Source: Lachnospiraceae bacterium
GTDB taxonomy: Bacteria; Bacillota; Clostridia; Lachnospirales; Lachnospiraceae
Assembly (NCBI GenBank): GCA_022791815.1
Contig: JAAVZU010000072.1
Coordinates: 1 to 55,107 of the forward strand
Reading direction: 5' to 3'
Length of the DNA: 55,107 nt
A program made the position numbers and the translations under genes. A model generated the notes under the pieces. It saw only the letters and a list, made by a program, of their open reading frames with translations, did no database searches and was not told the DNA's origin. Below, in pieces: positions 8,194 to 17,170 of this stretch (positions are counted from its first letter, which is position 1; the number at the start of each line of letters is the position of its first letter).

Positions 8194-8967
8194 ATGAAAG
8201 TAGAAAAAGTAAAACAGATTGCAATGGGAATGATTATTCCAGCATTAATTGTATTATTATGGCTGGGAGCTACATTTTCTGGTTCTGTTCCAGAGAGTAT
8301 TTTACCAGGGATACCAAAAGTAGGAAAATCTTTTATAAATATGATAAAAGCAGGGCAGCTTGGTAATGACTTATTTGTTAGTTTGATGCGTGTGATAAAA
8401 GGATATTTGGTATCTGTATTGCTTGGTGTGACACTTGGAACACTTATGGGAATGTCACCGAATTTAAAAAGAATGTTTCTTCCAGTTATTACAGTGATAC
8501 GTCAGATACCGATTATTGCATGGATACCATTGATTATTTTATGGGCAGGAATTGGAGCCGCTTCTAAAGTAATAATTATTGTGATTGCAGCAGTATTTCC
8601 AATTTTAGTAAATACTTTAAGTGGTATTTCGGAAACATCTGAACGATATGTTGAAGTTGCAAAACTTTACCGTTTAAGTAAATGGCAAACTTTTATAAAA
8701 GTATATTTGCCTCATGCCCTGCCTCAAATTTTGGTTGGTTTAAAACTTGGACTTGGTGTTTCTTGGATGGCGGTAGTTGCAGCAGAACTAATTGCTTCCA
8801 CATCAGGTATTGGATACCGGATGAGCGATGCAAGGAGTTTAATGCAGTCAGATGTTGTTATTGTATGTATGATAGTCATAGGCGCACTTGGAATTATCAT
8901 GGATAAAGGTCTTTCTGTTATTTTTTCATTATTTACACCATGGCAGAAAGTAGAAGCAAAAAAATAA
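8194..8967 (+). CDS. ABC transporter permease, SsuC/TauC type
   Basis: A ~257-aa permease with about six membrane segments and the cytoplasmic coupling loop EVAKLYRLSKWQTFIKVYLPHALPQ, the EAA motif that docks on the ATPase. The N-terminal helix, the PRSIL-like segment PESILPGIPKV and the final FTPW are family hallmarks. An ATG at 8188 is also in frame, but GGAGAG (8182-8187) is correctly spaced only from the ATG at 8194, so I use that. It follows the ATPase gene by ~30 bp and precedes the binding-protein gene by 23 bp: one operon. Confidence 0.9.
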   Translation: MKVEKVKQIAMGMIIPALIVLLWLGATFSGSVPESILPGIPKVGKSFINMIKAGQLGNDLFVSLMRVIKGYLVSVLLGVTLGTLMGMSPNLKRMFLPVITVIRQIPIIAWIPLIILWAGIGAASKVIIIVIAAVFPILVNTLSGISETSERYVEVAKLYRLSKWQTFIKVYLPHALPQILVGLKLGLGVSWMAVVAAELIASTSGIGYRMSDARSLMQSDVVIVCMIVIGALGIIMDKGLSVIFSLFTPWQKVEAKK

Positions 8968-8990
8968 GATAAAAAGGAGAAATATAGGAT

Positions 8991-10076
8991 ATGTTGAAGT
9001 ATTTGAAAAGAATTATCGCTATTAGTATGTTGGGAATTTTAGCAATAGGTATTGTAGGATGTGGAAATGGAAAAACAGGCAGCAAAAATGAAAGTAAAGC
9101 AAGTAAAGTACAGTCAACAGGTGTTTCAAAGAAAGATAGTGAAGATAAAAAAGAATTGAAAACTGTCCGAATTGGAGCTATTGGCCAAAGTAATGTGCTT
9201 AGTGAAAGTGCTGGAATTGCACAGGAAAAGGGATATTTGGAGGAAGAATTAAATAAAGAAGGTTATACAGCGGAAATTATTGGATTTGCTCAGGCTGGAC
9301 CAGCAATCAATGAAGCTTTTTCTGCTAAAGAAATTGATATGGCAGTATATGGAGATCTGCCTGCAACTATATGTAAAGCATCTGGTGTAGATACAACTAT
9401 TTTTGCTACTGAAAATTCAGAATGTCAAATGTGTATTTTTGTGCAGAATAATTCGGATATTGAATCTGCTGCAGATTTGAAGGGACATAAAGTGATAGTA
9501 GCAAGAGGAACCATTTATCATCAGTATTTTAAATCACTAATTGCAGATGCAGGAATTGCAGAAAGTGATTTAGAACAGATTAACACATTTTCTGATGCTT
9601 CCTCTGTGATGGCAAGTAAAGAGGCGGATGCTTTGATTACCTCTACAAGTACTGGATATTATTTAGAAAAACAGGGAATCGGTAAGGTAGTTGAAACAAC
9701 ACAAGATCATTTGGAATGGACTTCGCAATTTTTTGCAGTAAGTAATACACAGTTTCTACAAGAGAATCCAAATGCAGCGAAGGCATTTATCCGTGCCCTG
9801 CTTCGTACCCAGGCATTTGCAAAAGACAATTCAAAAGAAGCTTTTGAAACAATTGCAAGTATAACAAATGGATATACAACAGATATTTATGAAAAGGTAT
9901 ATGCCTATGATACGAGTTTTCAATATTTTTCGCCTGAAATTACGGAAGAAAACCGAAATAAATTAAAAGTCTTGGAACAGTTTTTAGAAGAGGAAACTTT
10001 AATTACAAGTCCAGTAGATATAGATAGTTTTATAAATACATCATATTATGAAGAAGTAATAAAAGAACAGAAGTAA
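8991..10076 (+). CDS. ABC transporter substrate-binding lipoprotein, SsuA/TauA/NMT1-like
   Basis: A 361-aa protein with a lipoprotein signal: positively charged start, hydrophobic stretch MLGILAIGIVG and lipobox-type cysteine at GC|GN (~residue 24). A Ser/Lys-rich linker follows. The mature part has the SsuA/NMT1 pattern: VRIGAIGQSNVLS, AKEIDMAVYGDLPATI, DLKGHKVIVARGTIYHQYF and a C-terminal helix region. It is anchored outside the membrane and delivers the ligand to the permease. The ligand is not identifiable from sequence. Operon position between permease and alkylsulfatase suggests an organosulfate or sulfonate. Confidence 0.88.
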   Translation: MLKYLKRIIAISMLGILAIGIVGCGNGKTGSKNESKASKVQSTGVSKKDSEDKKELKTVRIGAIGQSNVLSESAGIAQEKGYLEEELNKEGYTAEIIGFAQAGPAINEAFSAKEIDMAVYGDLPATICKASGVDTTIFATENSECQMCIFVQNNSDIESAADLKGHKVIVARGTIYHQYFKSLIADAGIAESDLEQINTFSDASSVMASKEADALITSTSTGYYLEKQGIGKVVETTQDHLEWTSQFFAVSNTQFLQENPNAAKAFIRALLRTQAFAKDNSKEAFETIASITNGYTTDIYEKVYAYDTSFQYFSPEITEENRNKLKVLEQFLEEETLITSPVDIDSFINTSYYEEVIKEQK

Positions 10077-10166
10077 TAATTTTCCAGAGAAAAATATAGG
10101 AATCAATTTAGGTAGGAGATAAGGATTCAAGGTTCCGGACAGTTAATATACATGGAGGTAAAAAAT

Positions 10167-12173
10167 ATGTGTCAATATTGTTTTAACAAAAGTAAAAAAG
10201 GTGCAACTTCTTATACAGTTGAAAGAAACCGTAAATTTGCATTAGAAATGGGATTAGATCAAAAAAAATGTTTTCATGAGGAATACAATTTAGCTAAGGA
10301 TAGATGCATTTATCCAGCAGACCAAATGGTAATACATGGAGAGGATGGACAAGTTGTCTGGAATTTAAAAGCATTTTCCTTTTTTGAACAGGACGAAGCT
10401 CCAGATACAGTAAATCCAAGTTTATGGCTAAATGGAAAAGGAAATTATTGTGCTGGTGTGTTTGAGGTAGTAGAAAATGCCATTTATCAGGTACGGGGCT
10501 TTGATATAGCAAATTTGACAATTATCCGCAGTAAGACAGGATGGATTGTGCAAGATGTTATGTCAACAATTGAGACATCTCATGCTGCTTTAGAATTATT
10601 AGAAGAGGCATTAAAAGAAGAAATAATATCTAAAATCCGTGCAGTGATTATTAGCCATTCTCATGGAGATCATTTTGGCGGTATCCGAGGGGTGGTGAAG
10701 CCAGAACAGGTAGGTCCAGCAAGCGAAGGAAAGATACCAATTTATGTTCCTGCTGGTTTTGATATTGAGTGCGTGAAAGAAAATCTTTTTGCAGGTACTG
10801 CTATGGGACGCAGGGCAAACCATCAGTTTGGTACAGATATAGAACCAGGGACACAAGGTTTAATTTCTACTGGTTTGGGACTAGCTTCTCCAAAAGGAAT
10901 TGTAAGTTTTGTAACACCAACTGATTATATAGAAAAAAATAAAATGGTTGTTATAGATGGAATTACAGTAGAATTTCAGTTGACACCAGGGACAGAAGCG
11001 CCATCAGAGATGAACAATTATTTTGCAGATTATCGTGCATTATGGGTGGCAGAAAACTGCTGTGGAACATTACATAATTTATATCCGATCCGTGGTGCCC
11101 AGTTAAGAGATTCCAATGCATGGGCAGATTATATTTTAGAGGCTATGGAGAAATATGCAGATAAAAGTGATGTTGTATTTCAGTCTCATAACTGGCCGCA
11201 TTTTAATACACCAGAGCATCCCAATACAGTACGGGAATATCTGCTAAATAATGCTGCTATCTATAAATACACACATGATCAGACATTGCTTTTGGCAAAC
11301 CAGGGTTATACTGCAAAAGATATTGCCAGAAAACTTGAAATACCAGAAGGGCTGAAGTTTAATTGGTATGCAAGACCATATTATGGTTCTCTTCCAATCA
11401 ATGCAAGAGCTGTATATACAAAATATTTAGGGTTTTATAATGGAAATCCCAATGATATTGACCCATTAACAGAAGTGGAAGAAGCAAAAGCTTTTGTGGA
11501 ATATGTAGGTTCCGAAGAAAGCATTTTAGAAAGAGCAGTGAAGGATTTTGAAGGCGGAGATTATAGAAAGACAGCATTCGCTGCTGGAAAGGTTGTTTTG
11601 GCAAATCCCCAAAATGAAAAGGCGAGACAGCTTTGTGCAGATGCATTTGAACAATTAGGTTATGTTTCTGAATCTAGTATATGGAGAAATGCATACTTGC
11701 AGGGAGCATTCGAGTTACGTGAGGGTTGTAATCCAAAGCGTAAGAAATTAAAGAAAAGTGCAGACATGGCAAAATCTATGTCGGTGGATCTTCTTTTAAA
11801 ATATATTGGAATTTTACTAGATAATGATAAGGCTCAAAAAGAAGAATTTCAGTTTACATTAAATATTGTGAATCCTGAATTAGACAAAGAAACAGGCAGA
11901 ATTGTTTCCTATCTTGGAAAAGAGGTAGCACTTCAAGAAAGATATGCAGTATGTATGCATAGTGGGGTTATGCTGAATTATCTGGTGGAAGAGCCTCATT
12001 CAGAAAGTTATGTTACCACAACAAAAGAAGCTTTATTTGCATTGTTGGAACACAATATAGAAAGTGTACATCAATTGGTAGATACGAATTGTTTTACATA
12101 CTTAGAAACTTTGCAAAATTATATGGCTGACTTGTCAAAAACAGCAGATTTTCCAATGGTAGAGCCAATTTAG
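10167..12173 (+). CDS. Alkylsulfatase (SdsA1/BDS1/YjcS-like metallo-beta-lactamase hydrolase)
   Basis: A 668-aa protein. An N-terminal zinc hydrolase domain carries SHSHGDH (H164, H166, D168, H169), E277 (GTEAPSEM), E296 (AENCCGTLHN) and H341 (SHNWP): the full binuclear zinc set of the SdsA1 family, with the signature LHNLYPIRGAQLRDSNAW. Next come the alkylsulfatase dimerisation domain (~385-520) and an SCP2-like C-terminal domain that forms a hydrophobic pocket. The family hydrolyses primary or secondary alkyl sulfate esters to alcohol and sulfate. An in-frame ATG at 10152 overlaps the ribosome site; GGAGG at 10155 fits the ATG at 10167. There is no signal peptide, so it acts in the cytoplasm on imported substrate. 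It is the last gene of the LacI-linked ABC operon, ~90 bp after the binding-protein gene. Confidence 0.9.
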   Translation: MCQYCFNKSKKGATSYTVERNRKFALEMGLDQKKCFHEEYNLAKDRCIYPADQMVIHGEDGQVVWNLKAFSFFEQDEAPDTVNPSLWLNGKGNYCAGVFEVVENAIYQVRGFDIANLTIIRSKTGWIVQDVMSTIETSHAALELLEEALKEEIISKIRAVIISHSHGDHFGGIRGVVKPEQVGPASEGKIPIYVPAGFDIECVKENLFAGTAMGRRANHQFGTDIEPGTQGLISTGLGLASPKGIVSFVTPTDYIEKNKMVVIDGITVEFQLTPGTEAPSEMNNYFADYRALWVAENCCGTLHNLYPIRGAQLRDSNAWADYILEAMEKYADKSDVVFQSHNWPHFNTPEHPNTVREYLLNNAAIYKYTHDQTLLLANQGYTAKDIARKLEIPEGLKFNWYARPYYGSLPINARAVYTKYLGFYNGNPNDIDPLTEVEEAKAFVEYVGSEESILERAVKDFEGGDYRKTAFAAGKVVLANPQNEKARQLCADAFEQLGYVSESSIWRNAYLQGAFELREGCNPKRKKLKKSADMAKSMSVDLLLKYIGILLDNDKAQKEEFQFTLNIVNPELDKETGRIVSYLGKEVALQERYAVCMHSGVMLNYLVEEPHSESYVTTTKEALFALLEHNIESVHQLVDTNCFTYLETLQNYMADLSKTADFPMVEPI

Positions 12174-12182
12174 TAGTTATAA

Positions 12183-12212
12183 AGTAAACTTACATGCTGT
12201 CTTTGGTAGCAT
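12183..12212 (+). repeat. Small stem-loop repeat, copy 1
   Basis: AGTAAAC, then a stem-loop of the form ATGCTGTCTTTGGTAGCAT. A second copy with the same order, AGTAAAC then ATGCCGTCTTTGGCAGCAC, lies at 54097-54127. Both sit just after a stop codon and 6-12 nt before an intrinsic terminator. Confidence 0.45.
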
Positions 12213-12223
12213 TACCATGAAGG

Positions 12224-12268
12224 AAAGTAGACAACTAGTTTCAAAAAGGTTGGCTTGTCTGCTTTTTT
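12224..12268 (+). terminator. Terminator of the sulfatase operon
   Basis: AAAGTAGACAA pairs with TTGTCTGCTTT (11 bp, one G-U), followed by a T-run to 12268. Confidence 0.8.
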
Positions 12269-12427
12269 CAGAAAATTCCAGAAGTACAAAATTATTCTGG
12301 AGTTAAAATATTATTTCCGTTTATCAGAAAATTGTATACTTTTGTCGGATTGTAATGGGAAAGATAAAAATACATGATAAAATAGTTATGGTTATAAAAT
12401 AAAAAAAGAAGAAAGAAGGATATTTTT

Positions 12428-12997
12428 ATGAAAAAAACAAGTCTGTCTTATATTTGCACATTTGCAGGAATCATTCTTGCAGTTGGAGCAATAGTGGGAG
12501 TTGCTGCACCACTTATTATTTCCCATACATTGAACGCTTCCTTATTTGGTGTTTTCTTTTTTTTGTATCTTGTTGTAGCTGGAATACTGATTTACCCTTT
12601 GTTCACAAAGATATCAGGGAATATAGCAGAGAAGACTCTAAAAAAGTTAGATAACATGGAATTTGATGAGCAGAATACCTTTTATGCTGGAACTTCCATT
12701 CTTTCCATTGATTTTGATAGGGGAAAGCTGGCTTATGTGTCTTTTTTTAATCCAAAAGATTTGCAAATAGCTGATGTTTCTAGTGTAGACAGGGTGAAAT
12801 CAGGTTATGTAAAGGGACCTCTTGGAGGAGCTACTTGTGTATATTTTGAGTTTTACTATAAAAATAAGAGATACCGTTTTGCTACCTTTGCATCAAATCA
12901 TGCATATATGATTCGGTCACAAGAGGTACAGACAGCTATTTCCAAGGCAGATATGTATAGTGAAATGCTGGAAAATGCAGCAAAAGCAAGGAGATAA
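12428..12997 (+). CDS. Conserved membrane protein of unknown function (two TM helices)
   Basis: A 189-aa protein I do not recognise. Two hydrophobic segments (~10-32 and ~38-60) precede a soluble domain of mixed strand character, with a GGATCVYFEFYYKNKRYRF stretch suggesting a small beta-barrel or PH-like sheet, then a helical end rich in Ala and Lys. The ATG follows AGAAAGAAGGA. It is three bases upstream of the next gene, so the pair is co-transcribed and probably works together at the membrane. Confidence 0.75.
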   Translation: MKKTSLSYICTFAGIILAVGAIVGVAAPLIISHTLNASLFGVFFFLYLVVAGILIYPLFTKISGNIAEKTLKKLDNMEFDEQNTFYAGTSILSIDFDRGKLAYVSFFNPKDLQIADVSSVDRVKSGYVKGPLGGATCVYFEFYYKNKRYRFATFASNHAYMIRSQEVQTAISKADMYSEMLENAAKARR

Positions 12998-13000
12998 AGT

Positions 13001-13423
13001 ATGGGATTGGATGTTATATTAGGAGTAATTAGTGTTGCCTGTTTGGTTATTATTATAGGTGGAAGGATATTTATTCCATTGTATATAAAATATTATGAAA
13101 AGAATCCAAATGCTCAATCTCCAAAGTGCAAAAAATGTAAAACAAGGATGACCGCAGGAGATGGTACACTTTATTTGATACCAGCTATGTTTGATATGCA
13201 GCATGAGGAAAGTGCAGAATATTATTTACATAATGCAAAAAAAATTAAGGATGAATCCCAGATTCCTAAAGGGCAGAGAGCCTGTTACATGTATGTATTC
13301 CGATGTCCCCAGTGTGGTGAGAAGATTGTCAGTGTAGTGGACTTTTTACAAAATAGTAAAGATGGAATGATATGTGGCGGCGACATTTATCCTTATGAAA
13401 GATTTCGTGACTTTCTTGAATAA
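13001..13423 (+). CDS. Membrane-anchored zinc-ribbon protein of unknown function
   Basis: A 140-aa protein with one N-terminal membrane helix (residues ~5-27), then two CxxC pairs, CKKCKTRM (~residues 43-46) and CPQCGEK (~105-108), which could form one zinc ribbon. Between them is a hydrophilic region. The function is unknown; tight coupling to the preceding membrane protein (3-bp gap) suggests a two-component membrane unit. Confidence 0.75.
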   Translation: MGLDVILGVISVACLVIIIGGRIFIPLYIKYYEKNPNAQSPKCKKCKTRMTAGDGTLYLIPAMFDMQHEESAEYYLHNAKKIKDESQIPKGQRACYMYVFRCPQCGEKIVSVVDFLQNSKDGMICGGDIYPYERFRDFLE

Positions 13424-13511
13424 TAGAAAGTTACGAAATTTTTTGTAATATATCTGAAAAGGCTGAGACAATTCAAACAGGCTAAAATATTACTAACTTC
13501 TTATAAAAAGT

Positions 13512-13540
13512 TTGTATACTCAAGTGAATTTGTGTATAAT
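13512..13540 (+). promoter_or_regulatory. pncC promoter
   Basis: TTGTAT (13512-13517), a 17-bp spacer and TATAAT (13535-13540), with a leader of ~53 nt to the ATG at 13600. Confidence 0.7.
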
Positions 13541-13599
13541 ATCCTATGTATCCTGCAGATGGGAAATATTATAAATAGTAGCAGACAGGGAGAGAATAT

Positions 13600-14070
13600 A
13601 TGACAAATGCAGAAAGATTAGTATCTATTTTAATAGAGAAAGAATATCACATATCTTGTGCAGAATCTTGCACAGGAGGAAAATTAGCAGGAGCAATTGT
13701 AGACGTTGCGGATGCTTCTAAAGTGTTAGATGCTAGTATAGTAACTTATTCCAATGAAGCAAAGGTAAGGTACTTAGGTGTGAAGAAAGAAACTCTTGCA
13801 AAATATGGAGCAGTTAGTGAAGAAACAGCATGGGAAATGGCTGTAGGAATTGCAAAGGCAAATATAGCCCAAGTTGGTGTGGGAGTTACTGGATTAGCTG
13901 GACCAGGAGGCGGAACAAAGGATAAGCCAGTAGGAATGGTTTGTTTTGGATTTTATATAAGTGGCGAAATAACCACAGTTACAAAGCAGTTTGGTGATAT
14001 CGGAAGAAACCAAGTAAGAGAAAAATGTGTGGATTTTGCACTGGAAACATTGATTGAAATGTTAGGTTAA
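13600..14070 (+). CDS. pncC: CinA C-terminal domain protein / nicotinamide-nucleotide amidohydrolase
   Basis: A 156-aa stand-alone CinA C-terminal domain. It carries the catalytic serine motif SCAESCTGGKLAG near residue 20, VTYSNEAKVRYLGV, the AVSEETAWEMA helix and GVTGLAGPGGGTKDKPVG. The family deamidates nicotinamide mononucleotide to nicotinate mononucleotide in NAD recycling. The N-terminal MoaB-like domain of full CinA is absent, as in the short PncC forms. It has its own promoter and a shared terminator with the convergent carbamate kinase gene. Confidence 0.92.
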   Translation: MTNAERLVSILIEKEYHISCAESCTGGKLAGAIVDVADASKVLDASIVTYSNEAKVRYLGVKKETLAKYGAVSEETAWEMAVGIAKANIAQVGVGVTGLAGPGGGTKDKPVGMVCFGFYISGEITTVTKQFGDIGRNQVREKCVDFALETLIEMLG

Positions 14071-14083
14071 GAATTATTTATAT

Positions 14084-14129
14084 AGATGTGGCTGTTGCAT
14101 TGAAAAGAGTTTTTGCGGCAGCCACATCT
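14084..14129. terminator. Bidirectional terminator between pncC and the carbamate kinase gene
   Basis: AGATGTGGCTGTTGCA pairs with TGCGGCAGCCACATCT (16 bp with two wobble pairs). T-rich sequence follows on the plus strand and AT-rich sequence on the minus strand. Confidence 0.75.
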
Positions 14130-14137
14130 TTAATTTG

Positions 14138-15070
14138 CTATTTTTTAATAATTGTTCCCGTTTTTTCTTTAATAGCAGCTTTTGCATGTTCCCAATTTGT
14201 AATAATAGCTTTTCTGTTGTCTTTTGCAGACACAAATTCTACAGAAGCATGTACTTTAGGAAGCATGGAATTTTCTTCAAAATGACCTTCCTTGGCGTAT
14301 TGGCAGATAGTGTCTACAGAAGTTTCTGAAATTGCTTCTTCTTTGTCTGTCTGGAAGTTCAGGCAGGCCTTTTCTACTCCAGTTAAGAAAATAAGTGCAT
14401 CCGCATCTACTTGATCTGCCAGTCTTGCAGCAATGGTATCTTTTTCAATGACTGCACTGGCACCTTTTAACACAGTGTCCTGTTGAAGTACAGGAATACC
14501 GCCGCCACCACAAGCAATAACAACTTGATTGGCATCTAAAAGTGCTTTAATTGCATCAATTTCATAAATTTCAATTGGTTTAGGAGCCGCAATAATACGG
14601 CGGTAGCCACCTTCCGTTTCTACGGTATGGTTACCTTTGTCTTCTTCTGCTTTTGCTTCTTCTGCTGTCATTAGCCTTCCAATTACTTTCGTTGGATGTG
14701 TAAATGCAGGATCAAAGGGATCTACACGAACCTGGGTAATTAAAGTAGATACTGTTTTAAAAATACCACGGTTTAACAACTCTGTACGGATTGCATTCTG
14801 CAAATCGTAACCAATGTATCCCTGACTCATAGCACTACATACAGACATAGGAGCTACTGTATACTCGTTATCCAAACGGCTGAATTCTGTCATGGCAGTA
14901 TGTATCATGCCAACTTGTGGAGCATTACTATGGGTAATGACTACCTGATACTTTTCTTCTACTAAATCAGCAATTGCTTTTGCCGCATTTATTACTGCAT
15001 TTTTCTGATCTTGAAATTTTGTGCCCAAGGCGGCATGTCCAAGAGCAATAACAACTCTTTTATTTCCCAT
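14138..15070 (-). CDS. arcC: Carbamate kinase (YqeA-like clade, with altered phosphate-loop residues)
   Basis: A 310-aa amino-acid-kinase fold protein aligned along its length with carbamate kinases. Visible markers are MSVCSAMSQGYIGYDLQNAI, the TQVRVDPFDPAF and HPTKVIG segments, CGGGGIPV and SAVIEKDTIAARLA, and the KVHASVEFV end. It makes ATP from carbamoyl phosphate and ADP at the end of arginine, agmatine or purine fermentation. Two usually invariant glycine-loop motifs differ: GGNA reads GHAA, and HGNGPQVG reads HSNAPQVG. The protein is otherwise full length. A TTG at 15076 is in frame, but GAGAGG is 8 nt from the ATG at 15070, which I prefer. No arginine deiminase genes are nearby. Confidence 0.85.
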   Translation of the reverse strand: MGNKRVVIALGHAALGTKFQDQKNAVINAAKAIADLVEEKYQVVITHSNAPQVGMIHTAMTEFSRLDNEYTVAPMSVCSAMSQGYIGYDLQNAIRTELLNRGIFKTVSTLITQVRVDPFDPAFTHPTKVIGRLMTAEEAKAEEDKGNHTVETEGGYRRIIAAPKPIEIYEIDAIKALLDANQVVIACGGGGIPVLQQDTVLKGASAVIEKDTIAARLADQVDADALIFLTGVEKACLNFQTDKEEAISETSVDTICQYAKEGHFEENSMLPKVHASVEFVSAKDNRKAIITNWEHAKAAIKEKTGTIIKK

Positions 15071-15258
15071 AATCAATACCTCTCTTTTCTTTTTATTGTC
15101 TCTTACTTATTAATTTGTATCAGTTCAGTCATGCTATTCATATTTTGCAAGCAAGCTTGTACATATACTTTTGCATGTCTGAACTGTAACATAAATTCTT
15201 GTTCTCTAGTATACCATAAATCAAGGAAAAAGAAAATACTTTACAATTTTTCATTTTC

Positions 15259-15287
15259 TTGTGAACCTATCTCAAAGTTATTACAAT
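15259..15287 (+). promoter_or_regulatory. Promoter of the first sigma/anti-sigma operon
   Basis: TTGTGA (15259-15264), a 17-bp spacer and TACAAT (15282-15287). This is a housekeeping-type promoter, so basal transcription need not depend on the ECF factor itself. Confidence 0.6.
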
Positions 15288-15352
15288 GTATAAGTGAAGG
15301 GCAAATAAAAGCCTTATGATAGACGTCTTGAATATGGTGGTGAAAAGAAAAT

Positions 15353-15883
15353 ATGGATATGATACAGCTAGAGAAATGCATCAGTGAGTATGGAAAGGAT
15401 ATTTACTCATTTTGCAGCCAGATTACTTGCAATAAGCAGGAGGCAGAAGATCTTTATCAGGATACTTTTCTAAAAGCAGTAGAATTGGGAGAAAAGATTG
15501 ACTATGAAAAGAATCCCAAAAGTTACCTAGTTTCTATTGCATTACGTATTTGGAAAAACAGGAAACGAAAGTTTGCTTGGAGAAAAAGGATAGCAGGAAT
15601 GATGGAATTAGTGGAAGAAGCAGTGAGTGAAGAAGAACCAGGAAAAGAAGGGGCTGTAGAGGATATCGTTCTTGAAAAAGAATGGAAGGAACAAGTAAGA
15701 AAGGCAGTAAACAAATTAGATGAAAAATATCGTATTCCAGTATATCTGTACTATACCCTTGAACTTTCAATTGGACAAATTGGGGAAATTATGAAGCTTC
15801 CAGAAGGAACCGTAAAAAGCAGGCTGCATAAAGCAAGAAAGCTGTTAAAGAAAGAATTGGAGGTTGTTTTAGATGAAACATAA
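15353..15883 (+). CDS. ECF-type RNA polymerase sigma factor
   Basis: A 176-aa protein with region 2 (residues ~10-75: NKQEAEDLYQDTFLKAVELG, then NPKSYLVSIALRIWKNRKRK) and region 4 (~110-170: LDEKYRIPVYLYYTLELSIG, EGTVKSRLHKARKLLKK). There is an acidic linker and no region 1 or 3, as in extracytoplasmic-function sigma factors. It binds core RNA polymerase and directs it to a small regulon. Its stop overlaps the next gene by 11 bp; that gene has one membrane helix and is the likely anti-sigma factor. The signal is unknown. Confidence 0.88.
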   Translation: MDMIQLEKCISEYGKDIYSFCSQITCNKQEAEDLYQDTFLKAVELGEKIDYEKNPKSYLVSIALRIWKNRKRKFAWRKRIAGMMELVEEAVSEEEPGKEGAVEDIVLEKEWKEQVRKAVNKLDEKYRIPVYLYYTLELSIGQIGEIMKLPEGTVKSRLHKARKLLKKELEVVLDET

Positions 15884-17039
15884 TAAAGAATTGGATCAGA
15901 TATTACAAGAAGCCCTTTCTCCAGATAAAGAACCAAGTGAATGGCTGAACCAGAAAATATTAAGAAGAGCAAAGGAGACTAATAATATGGATAAAAAATT
16001 AAAGAGAAGAGTACCTGCAGCAGCATTTGCAGCAGCAATTGCACTTTCTATTGGTTCTGTGTCTGTATTGGCAGCATGGAACTATCTGACACCAGATAAA
16101 GTGGCAGAAGTAATGGAGAATGAAGGTCTTATGGAGGCATTTAAAAGCGAAGATTCCGTTACTATCAATGAGAGCCAGACTTGTGGGGATTTGAAAATTA
16201 CCTTACTTGGCATGGTGTCAGGAAAAAATTTAAGCAAGTATGTAAAGGAAGAAGAATTGGATAAAAATAAAACTTATGTGGTAACTGCTTTTGAAAATGC
16301 GGATGGTACACCAATGAATTATGATAAAGCAGATGTAGTAGTATCACCATTAGTAAAAGGATTAAGACCATGGCAGTTTAATATTTTCTATATGGGTGGC
16401 GGATGTGAGAGTATAATAACAAAGGAAGAAAAAGTTATGTATAGGATTACAGAATGTGATAGTGTAGAAATCTTTGCAGACAAAGGTATATACATTTCGG
16501 TATCAGATACTGCTCCTTCGGCAGATGCTTACCAATACAATGAAAAAACAGGAGAGATCACAAGGAATGAATCATACAAAGGTATCAATGCTTTGTTTAA
16601 CTTGCCAATTGATAAAAGTAAGGCAGATCCTAAGGCTGCCAAAAAATATTTGAAGGAAATAGAGGAAGAAATGACATCAGATGATGATACATCTGAAACA
16701 GATACACTTAAAAATACATTGATAGATAAAGTGAGTGCATGGAATGGCAAGGAAGTTGAAAAAAAAGCAGATTTATTAAAGAATTTGACACAGGTCCTTA
16801 CACCAGATAAAGATGGTATGATTACAACTTCTGAGTATGAATTGGGAGATAAAGGGGCTGGAGTTGGAAAAGGAGTGTATTCAGCAAAAGAATATTTTAA
16901 AGGAAAAAAAGCTGGGGATATTATTATGGAAAATGTAATGAATGGAGAAACTGAGCAGGATGTGTATATTGAGACTTTTACCTTAAATGAAGATGGAACA
17001 GTAACATTAAAAGTATATCATTACAGTGAAAAAGAATAG
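15873..17039 (+). CDS. Membrane-anchored anti-sigma-like protein (DUF4179-type)
   Basis: A 388-aa protein. A short cytoplasmic helical region (residues 1-45), with the charged stretch LNQKILRRAKETNNMDKKLK, is followed by one membrane segment (AAAFAAAIALSIGSVSVLAA, ~50-70) and a large extracytoplasmic domain containing ITLLGMVSGKNLSKY and KTYVVTAFENADGTPM. This arrangement and the 11-bp overlap with the sigma gene fit DUF4179-like anti-sigma factors. The cytoplasmic part should hold the sigma factor and the outer part sense an envelope signal. GGAGG lies ~10 nt before the ATG, inside the sigma gene, so translation is coupled. Confidence 0.75.
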   Translation: MKHNKELDQILQEALSPDKEPSEWLNQKILRRAKETNNMDKKLKRRVPAAAFAAAIALSIGSVSVLAAWNYLTPDKVAEVMENEGLMEAFKSEDSVTINESQTCGDLKITLLGMVSGKNLSKYVKEEELDKNKTYVVTAFENADGTPMNYDKADVVVSPLVKGLRPWQFNIFYMGGGCESIITKEEKVMYRITECDSVEIFADKGIYISVSDTAPSADAYQYNEKTGEITRNESYKGINALFNLPIDKSKADPKAAKKYLKEIEEEMTSDDDTSETDTLKNTLIDKVSAWNGKEVEKKADLLKNLTQVLTPDKDGMITTSEYELGDKGAGVGKGVYSAKEYFKGKKAGDIIMENVMNGETEQDVYIETFTLNEDGTVTLKVYHYSEKE

Positions 17040-17074
17040 AAAGTTTTATAATGACTGGATAAAAGTGTATAGAA

Positions 17075-17104
17075 AGGACTGTTAAATTTTTAACAGTCCT
17101 TTTT
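17075..17104 (+). terminator. Terminator of the first sigma/anti-sigma operon
   Basis: AGGACTGTTAAA pairs perfectly with TTTAACAGTCCT, followed by a T-run. Confidence 0.88.
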
Positions 17105-17170
17105 GTTGTATGGGTTAATGATAGATTAGTTTAATATCAAGAGAGACTTATAGATTATTACAAGGTTTAC

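Noticed and set aside
15011-15319. A 102-codon plus-strand ORF overlapping the start of the carbamate kinase gene
   Set aside because: No ribosome site, atypical composition, and it runs antisense to a clear gene and across its leader.
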